Notes under the pieces: model-generated
Told to the model about the DNA's origin: nothing
What the model saw: only the letters and a program-made list of their open reading frames with translations
The model's database searches: none
Shown here: positions 4,653 through 7,850 of the stretch, in pieces
Layout of the letters: every line of letters starts with the position of its first letter
Position numbering within the stretch: the first letter of the stretch is position 1
Assembly: GCA_016210895.1 (NCBI GenBank)
Contig: JACQTG010000034.1
Coordinates: 1-7,850 of the forward strand
Length of the DNA stretch: 7,850 nt
Reading direction: 5' to 3'
Origin: Acidobacteriota bacterium
Lineage (GTDB): Bacteria > Acidobacteriota > Terriglobia > Acidoferrales > 2-02-FULL-67-57
Made by a program: the position numbers and the translations under genes

Positions 4653-5832
4653 TGGTGGCCTTCACGGAGACGGTGACGCGCTTGGCGGTGCCGCCGGCGG
4701 TGACCAGCACGAAGTCGAGTTTGTCGCCGACGGCCAGGTTGTCCTCCGCCGCGTCAATGCTTCCGGTGGCGCCGGTGGTGGAGCAGGTCAAGTTGGCGGA
4801 GAGGATGTTGGCCGGGGTGCCGTCGTCGCGCTGCAGGTTGATGAGGGGCGAGCCGGCGTCGGACTCGCACCAGACCTCGGTGATGGTCATCGCCGCCACG
4901 TTGTTGCGCCAGAAGGTCAACTGGTCGTCGGCATCGGCCAGGACGGCGCAGTTGTCGCACCCGGCGATGTAGGTGAGGGAGCGGGTGTCGAGCGCGGCGG
5001 CCACGTCCCCCGCGGCGATAGTGTCGGCGGCAATCATCGCCCCGGTAACGTCCGCGCAGGTAGGCACAGCATTGTCGTTCGTAGCCGTAACCACTTGGTT
5101 GGTGCAGGAACCCGCCCCGCCAGCAGCCACCGATGAGGTAACGAAGTTTGCGCCGTCCCCGCGCAGGTAGCGTCCCGCCGTGGGCGTGTTGTTCGCGCCT
5201 GTCCCGCCGAGCGCAGGCCCGACGATGCCGGTCACGGTCAGGTTTCCGCTAGTGACACCGAGAGGCGAGGCGTAGGGCAGATTGGCCGAGATGTTGTTGG
5301 GGGAAAGGGCGTCCTTCTGCCAGCGGACGTTGAGCGAGTTCGCCGGGGCCGCCGGGGTGGCGTCATCAAAATCGGCGTCGGTGGCCGCCGTGCCATTCAC
5401 GCTGATGTTGTCGCCGCCTCCAGCCGCGCAGGAGCCCCACTGGATGGTGGTGGGGGAGGAGGTCAGGCACTGGCCGTCGGCCCCGCGGGGCAAGCGCTTC
5501 CACAAAGAGGCGTCGCCATAGATGAGGTCGCCGGCGGCAGGCGGGGAGGCGGCCTGGGTGTCGGGGTGGGTGGCGCTGAGCAGGTTGTGCGGGGTGGTGG
5601 AAGGCCCGGGGTCGCACTTCCAGGTGCCGCTCGAGGTGTCGTACTTGGCGAAGAGGTCGGGCGACGTGCAGGTGCGAGGCACCTGGCCGAAGCGGCGAAC
5701 CTGGGAGGAGGCGGGGAGGCAAAAGAAGCACCCTTCGACTACGCTCAGGGCAAGCAGGACGCAGAAGAGGCGAAGAGAAAAGCAGACCCTTCGACTTCGC
5801 TCGGGGTGAGAAAGAAGGATCCGTGCTTTCAC
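4645..5832 (-). CDS. Sec-exported tail-fibre-like protein
   Basis: From the GTG at 5832 the product is 395 residues. This start is preferred to the GTG at 5841 because AGGAG (5841-5845) sits eight bases before it. Residues 2-44 look like a signal peptide ending LPASSQ, and two repeat copies encode part of it (LSHPERSRRV and LALSVVEG). The body has fibre-like low-complexity segments: DLIYGDASLWKRLPRGADGQ near 102-121, VGPALGGTGANNTPTAGRYL near 205-224, and a C-terminal beta domain from WCESDAGSPLINLQRDDG to KRVTVSVKATID. GGTG and RGDGANFVT motifs are usual in phage tail-fibre or stalk proteins. Cysteines come in spaced pairs (C55/C73, C122/C135, C243/C259, C292/C295). Phage fibres are normally cytoplasmic, so the signal peptide is odd. 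It follows the 113-residue protein by 11 bases and overlaps the next gene by eight. Confidence 0.72.
   Translation of the reverse strand: MKARILLSHPERSRRVCFSLRLFCVLLALSVVEGCFFCLPASSQVRRFGQVPRTCTSPDLFAKYDTSSGTWKCDPGPSTTPHNLLSATHPDTQAASPPAAGDLIYGDASLWKRLPRGADGQCLTSSPTTIQWGSCAAGGGDNISVNGTAATDADFDDATPAAPANSLNVRWQKDALSPNNISANLPYASPLGVTSGNLTVTGIVGPALGGTGANNTPTAGRYLRGDGANFVTSSVAAGGAGSCTNQVVTATNDNAVPTCADVTGAMIAADTIAAGDVAAALDTRSLTYIAGCDNCAVLADADDQLTFWRNNVAAMTITEVWCESDAGSPLINLQRDDGTPANILSANLTCSTTGATGSIDAAEDNLAVGDKLDFVLVTAGGTAKRVTVSVKATID
5731..5755 (+). repeat. Interspersed repeat copy inside a signal-peptide coding region
   Basis: CCCTTCGACTACGCTCAGGG followed by CAAGC. On the - strand it is read LALSVVEG within the N-terminus of the fibre-like protein. 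It is in the same orientation as the copy 32 bases away at 5787-5810. Confidence 0.85.
5787..5810 (+). repeat. Second interspersed repeat copy, start of the fibre-like gene
   Basis: CCCTTCGACTTCGCTCGGGG followed by TGAG. It differs from the 5731 copy at two positions within the 20-base core. On the - strand it encodes LSHPERSRRV, the basic region ahead of the hydrophobic core. Confidence 0.85.
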
Positions 5833-5843
5833 TGGCGACACTC

Positions 5844-6185
5844 CTACAAAGCGGCGTACATGACGGCCTGGAGTTCGGCCTTGGTGGTGGCGGGCGAGCC
5901 GCCGGCAGCAGACTTGCGCACGCGCAGCCAGCGCCAGGTCTCGCCGACTACCACGGCGGTGTCCGCGGTGATGTCATCGCCGAGCTTGAAGGTGCCGTCG
6001 CCGACCGCCGGCGGGGCGAGCGGAGGCTGGCTGGAAAGGTTCGAGACCCAGACCTGGGCGACATCGCCCGAGGCAAATCCGGAGACCGAAACCGTGAAAG
6101 GGACGGCCAGGGCCTGGACCAGCTCCCACTGGCCTTCGCTCACGGGGGCGGAGTTGAGGATTGTCTTGTTGGTGGCGATGGCCAT
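5844..6185 (-). CDS. Small beta-rich phage-like structural protein (113 residues)
   Basis: I do not recognise a named family. The protein begins MAIATNKTILNSAPVSEGQW with no signal peptide. It continues with alternating strands (FTVSVSGFASGDVAQVWVSN, GTFKLGDDITADTAVVVGE), then WRWLRVRKSAAGGSPATTKAE and a short C-terminal helix. Domains of this layout, including the W-x-R-V-R-K strand, resemble small phage tail or decoration proteins that read as a single beta sandwich. The ATG at 6185 has AAGGAGAG about six bases upstream and overlaps the stop of the lipoprotein gene by one base. Its TAG stop overlaps the ribosome-binding site of the fibre-like gene, so the two are probably translated in step. 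Unlike its two downstream neighbours it is not exported. A longer open frame to 6476 exists but is an Arg/Pro-rich shadow of the lipoprotein gene. Confidence 0.75.
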   Translation of the reverse strand: MAIATNKTILNSAPVSEGQWELVQALAVPFTVSVSGFASGDVAQVWVSNLSSQPPLAPPAVGDGTFKLGDDITADTAVVVGETWRWLRVRKSAAGGSPATTKAELQAVMYAAL

Positions 6186-6679
6186 CAGGGCTCTCCTTGC
6201 GCCCGAGGCGCATCCGCCTGGGGCGGAGGGGACTGGGAGTTTTGCGACTGGAAGGAGTCGAGCAGGGTGCGGAGGTCGGCGAGCAGGCGGGGCAGCTCGG
6301 CGAGCGCCGCCGCGACCTGGGCTTCGAGGACGTCGAGGCGCTGCCGGGAGTCCAGGCCGGGCGGGGGCACAACCGACGCCTTCGCTTGCCGCACTTGCTG
6401 GTAGGCCCTCATCAGGTCGGCGGCCAGGGTGTGGGCGGCGATGAAGCGATGGCCGGCGACGGCAAAGTGATCCCACTGCTCCTGGGTGAGGCGGCCTTGG
6501 AGGAAGGCGCGGGCGGCGTGCTCCTGGAGAAGCTCGTATTCGACCTTGGTGACCTTTAGGGTGCGGTAGGCGTTGCGCTCGAAGTTGTCGCAGGCGACCA
6601 GCAAGAGGCCAGAGGCAAGCAGCAGAACCAGTGCGCCACGACCGGCGCGGGTGCCAAGGCGAGAAGAGAGAATCTTCAT
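6185..6679 (-). CDS. Lipoprotein with helical body, next to the glucosaminidase
   Basis: Of 164 residues, 1-30 form a lipoprotein signal peptide: basic MKILSSRLGTRAGR, the core GALVLLLASGLLL and the lipobox LVAC with Cys30 as the lipidated residue. Asp31 follows; in enterobacteria Asp at this position keeps lipoproteins in the inner membrane, though this rule may not hold in this host. Residues 35-100 are helical (TKVEYELLQEHAARAFLQG, RFIAAHTLAADLMRAYQQV). A PPPG turn near 105 precedes a leucine-heptad helix (LDVLEAQVAAALAELPRLLADLRTLLDSF, 115-143), and the end is Pro/Gln-rich. The gene begins 21 bases after the glucosaminidase, with GGAG about nine bases before the ATG. A spanin-like role in the last step of phage lysis is conceivable from position, lipidation and coiled coil, but typical o-spanins are shorter; a host-type envelope lipoprotein is equally possible. 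Confidence 0.75.
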   Translation of the reverse strand: MKILSSRLGTRAGRGALVLLLASGLLLVACDNFERNAYRTLKVTKVEYELLQEHAARAFLQGRLTQEQWDHFAVAGHRFIAAHTLAADLMRAYQQVRQAKASVVPPPGLDSRQRLDVLEAQVAAALAELPRLLADLRTLLDSFQSQNSQSPPPQADAPRAQGEP

Positions 6680-6700
6680 AGCGGCAATCTCCGGGAAAAG

Positions 6701-7243
6701 CTAGGTGGAGTGGAGGTCGGCGGCGGGCAGATCCTCGTTGGTGACGACTGGTCGGGAGAGGCCCGCCTTCGTTGAAGCTTCGGCGGGTGAATCGTACTGG
6801 GTGAGCTGGTAGCGGCGGATGAGGAGCGTGAGCTTGCGGGCGTAGCGGGGGTCGGTCGAGTAGCCGCAGCGTTGGAGCTCGGCGGCGAAGGCGAAAGGAT
6901 TTGCGGCCACGGCGCGGGCGCGCTGGTAGCGGGGCCGGGCGAGCAAGCGGGCGTAAGCGTCGAGGCAGGCGTCGTAGCTCGGGTAGTGGGCAAAGCGGGC
7001 ACGGACGCGCCGGGCGCGGCCGGCAGCGTACTCCGTGGTGGTGTAGAGCGCAGCTCCGTCACCGCGAGCGTGGGCCTTGATGCCGAAGAGGTTGCGGTTG
7101 CGGCGGGCGAGCGCGGAGCGGCCCCAGTCGGATTCGAGAATTGCCTGGGCGAGTACGACCGAAGCGGGGAGTCCGGCGCGCTGCTGCCAGGCGAGCACGG
7201 CGGGCACGAGGCGGCGGAGAAAGTTGGCTTGGTAATCGGTCAT
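6701..7243 (-). CDS. Glucosaminidase-type peptidoglycan hydrolase (FlgJ/endolysin family)
   Basis: The 180-residue product is a GH73-type endo-beta-N-acetylglucosaminidase that cuts glycan strands of the cell wall. Visible motifs: LPASVVLAQAILESDWGRSA with the catalytic Glu37, NLFGIKAHARGDG (51-63), a central strand with FAHYPSYDACLDAYARLL (84-101) and the closing GYSTDPRYARKLTLLIRRYQL (127-147), where Tyr and Asp-Pro are hallmarks of the family. It covers nearly one complete domain, with a short linker-like tail from residue 151 and no wall-binding domain or signal peptide. Without an export signal it would need a holin-like pore, as for a phage endolysin, or another export route. The start is the ATG at 7243; the frame runs on to 7603, but that part is repeat-rich and non-coding. 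No clear ribosome-binding site precedes the ATG. This gene leads the eight-gene - strand run. Confidence 0.88.
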   Translation of the reverse strand: MTDYQANFLRRLVPAVLAWQQRAGLPASVVLAQAILESDWGRSALARRNRNLFGIKAHARGDGAALYTTTEYAAGRARRVRARFAHYPSYDACLDAYARLLARPRYQRARAVAANPFAFAAELQRCGYSTDPRYARKLTLLIRRYQLTQYDSPAEASTKAGLSRPVVTNEDLPAADLHST

Positions 7244-7308
7244 CGGCGTCAGCCAGCCCGAAGGCGGGCGCAGGGGTTGGGGTAGCAGAGGGGCGGGGCC
7301 GGTGTCTA

Positions 7309-7410
7309 CGGTTTTTGCGGTTTTTGCGGTTTTTGCGGACGTTTTTTTCGGGGGGCGCAAAAACCGGACCAAAACGCAGCCGGGAAAACAGCAGAATCCG
7401 CAAAAACCGC
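7309..7410. repeat. 9-bp tandem repeat with distant inverted copies
   Basis: CGGTTTTTG occurs three times head to tail at 7309-7335. The reverse complement appears at 7357-7366 (GCAAAAACCG) and at 7398-7410 (CCGCAAAAACCGC), so the cluster can fold into alternative hairpins. A run of seven T lies at 7342-7348. Similar TTTTTGCGG repeats are found between genes of many environmental bacteria. Confidence 0.8.
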
Positions 7411-7570
7411 AGGGGAAGAACGAGCCTCGACCGGGCGCAGAAAGCCATCCCGCCGCTCCCCCACTCCGGCTTCGCTGCTGGCCCCCTCCGCGCAAGGAGC
7501 CCACGCGGGGCTGGACAAGGAGGCAGGATTGTGGTACGGTAGCCGTGCGTTTGTTGGTCTTGTAGTCGCA

Positions 7571-7587
7571 GTTTGACGGGTTCAAAC
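7571..7587 (+). promoter_or_regulatory. Perfect 6-bp hairpin just upstream of the terminator
   Basis: GTTTGA (7571-7576) pairs with TCAAAC (7582-7587) around a five-base loop. It precedes the terminator stem by three bases, so both are probably part of one short RNA or leader. Confidence 0.5.
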
Positions 7588-7590
7588 GAA

Positions 7591-7623
7591 GCCGCAGGCC
7601 CAAACGGTTTGCGGCGTTTTTTT
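7591..7623 (+). terminator. Rho-independent terminator facing right
   Basis: GCCGCAGGCC (7591-7600) pairs with GGTTTGCGGC (7606-7615), a ten-base-pair stem with two G-U pairs around the loop CAAAC. After one G it is followed by seven T (7617-7623). The opposite strand has no T run after the stem, so it works only rightward. No rightward protein gene lies just upstream, so it ends either a small RNA or the leader of the cold-shock gene 64 bases further on. Confidence 0.8.
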
Positions 7624-7686
7624 ATGGGCCCCGGTCAGAGGCGGTACGAGCAGCAAATAGCATCAACGAACAAAGGAGCAACGCAG

Positions 7687-7850
7687 TTGAGTAAAGAACA
7701 AGGAACCGTGAAATGGTTTAACTCCAGCAAGGGCTACGGCTTCATCCGGCGGCAGACGGGCGAGGATGTCTTCGTCCACTACTCCGCCATCCAGGAGTCG
7801 GGCTATCGTTCGCTGGAGGAAGGGCAGGCTGTAGAGTTCGAAGTGACCAA
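7687..7850 (+). CDS. csp: Cold-shock domain protein (CspA family), 3' end cut by the window
   Basis: A TTG start at 7687 with AAAGGAG at 7672-7678 opens [20 protein letters not shown], the standard start of a CspA-type protein. The first RNA-binding motif is KGYGFI and the second VFVHYSAI, followed by [16 protein letters not shown]; 54 of the usual 65-70 residues are present. These small beta-barrel proteins bind single-stranded RNA and DNA and melt RNA structure, in the cold or constitutively. The gene runs opposite to the phage-like genes and is probably host. Its upstream DNA contains a terminator hairpin, which could act as an attenuator; CspA-family proteins can antiterminate at such hairpins in E. 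coli. In this protein the leader sequence between 7624 and 7686 is short and has no clear promoter of its own. Confidence 0.93.
   Translation, partial: MSKEQGTVKWFNSSKGYGFIRRQTGEDVFVHYSAIQESGYRSLEEGQAVEFEVT

Larger units (their letters stand above)
7244..7590. other. Non-coding stretch with repeats between divergent genes
   Basis: No frame here reads like protein. The stretch holds the 9-bp repeat cluster at 7309-7410, Pro/Arg-coding repeat-like DNA up to about 7510, and then a less GC-extreme segment before the terminator. It should contain the promoter of the glucosaminidase run, but I could not identify a good -35/-10 pair. Confidence 0.55.

Noticed and set aside
5566..6444. Long + strand open frame opposite the fibre-like and 113-residue genes
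   Set aside because: Its product is low-complexity and crosses the repeats; the - strand genes there have ribosome-binding sites and domain-like sequence.
7309..7410. CRISPR-like array
   Set aside because: The unit is nine bases, contiguous, without spacers, and there are no cas genes.
7571..7590. tRNA T-arm (GGGTTCAAAC)
   Set aside because: No anticodon arm or acceptor stem can be built around it; the bases instead pair in a simple hairpin next to the terminator.
7244..7603. N-terminal extension of the glucosaminidase
   Set aside because: The extra frame is read through the 9-bp repeats and Pro/Arg-rich DNA, and the family domain begins just after the ATG at 7243.

Overview
The window is GC-rich, roughly two-thirds G+C by eye, and looks like a bacterial chromosome carrying phage-derived genes. 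The host is probably an acidobacterium or another GC-rich, repeat-laden lineage. This is an inference from the many short dispersed repeats that translate as HPERSRR or ALSVVEG, from G/C-ending codons, and from the style of the metallo-hydrolase and stand-alone RAM genes. There is no rRNA or tRNA to settle taxonomy.

Left end (1-1034, + strand): a host-nuclease inhibitor of the phage Mu Gam family is followed by a small excisionase-type helix-turn-helix protein. These resemble the early module of a Mu-like phage or a remnant of one. Middle (1021-2532, - strand): two genes that look like host genes, a stand-alone Lrp/AsnC RAM-domain protein and a metallo-beta-lactamase-fold hydrolase fused to a PilZ c-di-GMP receptor domain. 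The hydrolase gene has a near-perfect sigma-70 promoter whose -35 box overlaps the stop codon of the gene upstream.

Right part (2656-7243, - strand): a compact run of eight genes transcribed right to left. They are a FlgJ/endolysin-type glucosaminidase, a lipoprotein, a small beta-rich phage-like protein, two Sec-exported cysteine-containing proteins (one tail-fibre-like), a holin-like two-TM protein, a 62-residue protein, and a membrane/coiled-coil protein. Several genes overlap by 1 or 8 bases. The wider gaps near the 3' end hold short interspersed repeats. Repeats also encode part of one signal peptide and most of the C-terminal tail of the last protein. The set resembles a phage lysis and fibre module, but no capsid, terminase or portal gene is visible.

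Right end (7244-7850): about 440 bases without a convincing gene, with a 9-bp tandem/inverted repeat cluster and a strong rightward intrinsic terminator. After it comes the start of a cold-shock protein gene on the + strand, cut by the window edge.

The most interesting points are the PilZ-hydrolase fusion, the exported tail-like proteins next to lysis-type genes, the use of repeats as coding sequence, and the orphan terminator in front of the cold-shock gene.
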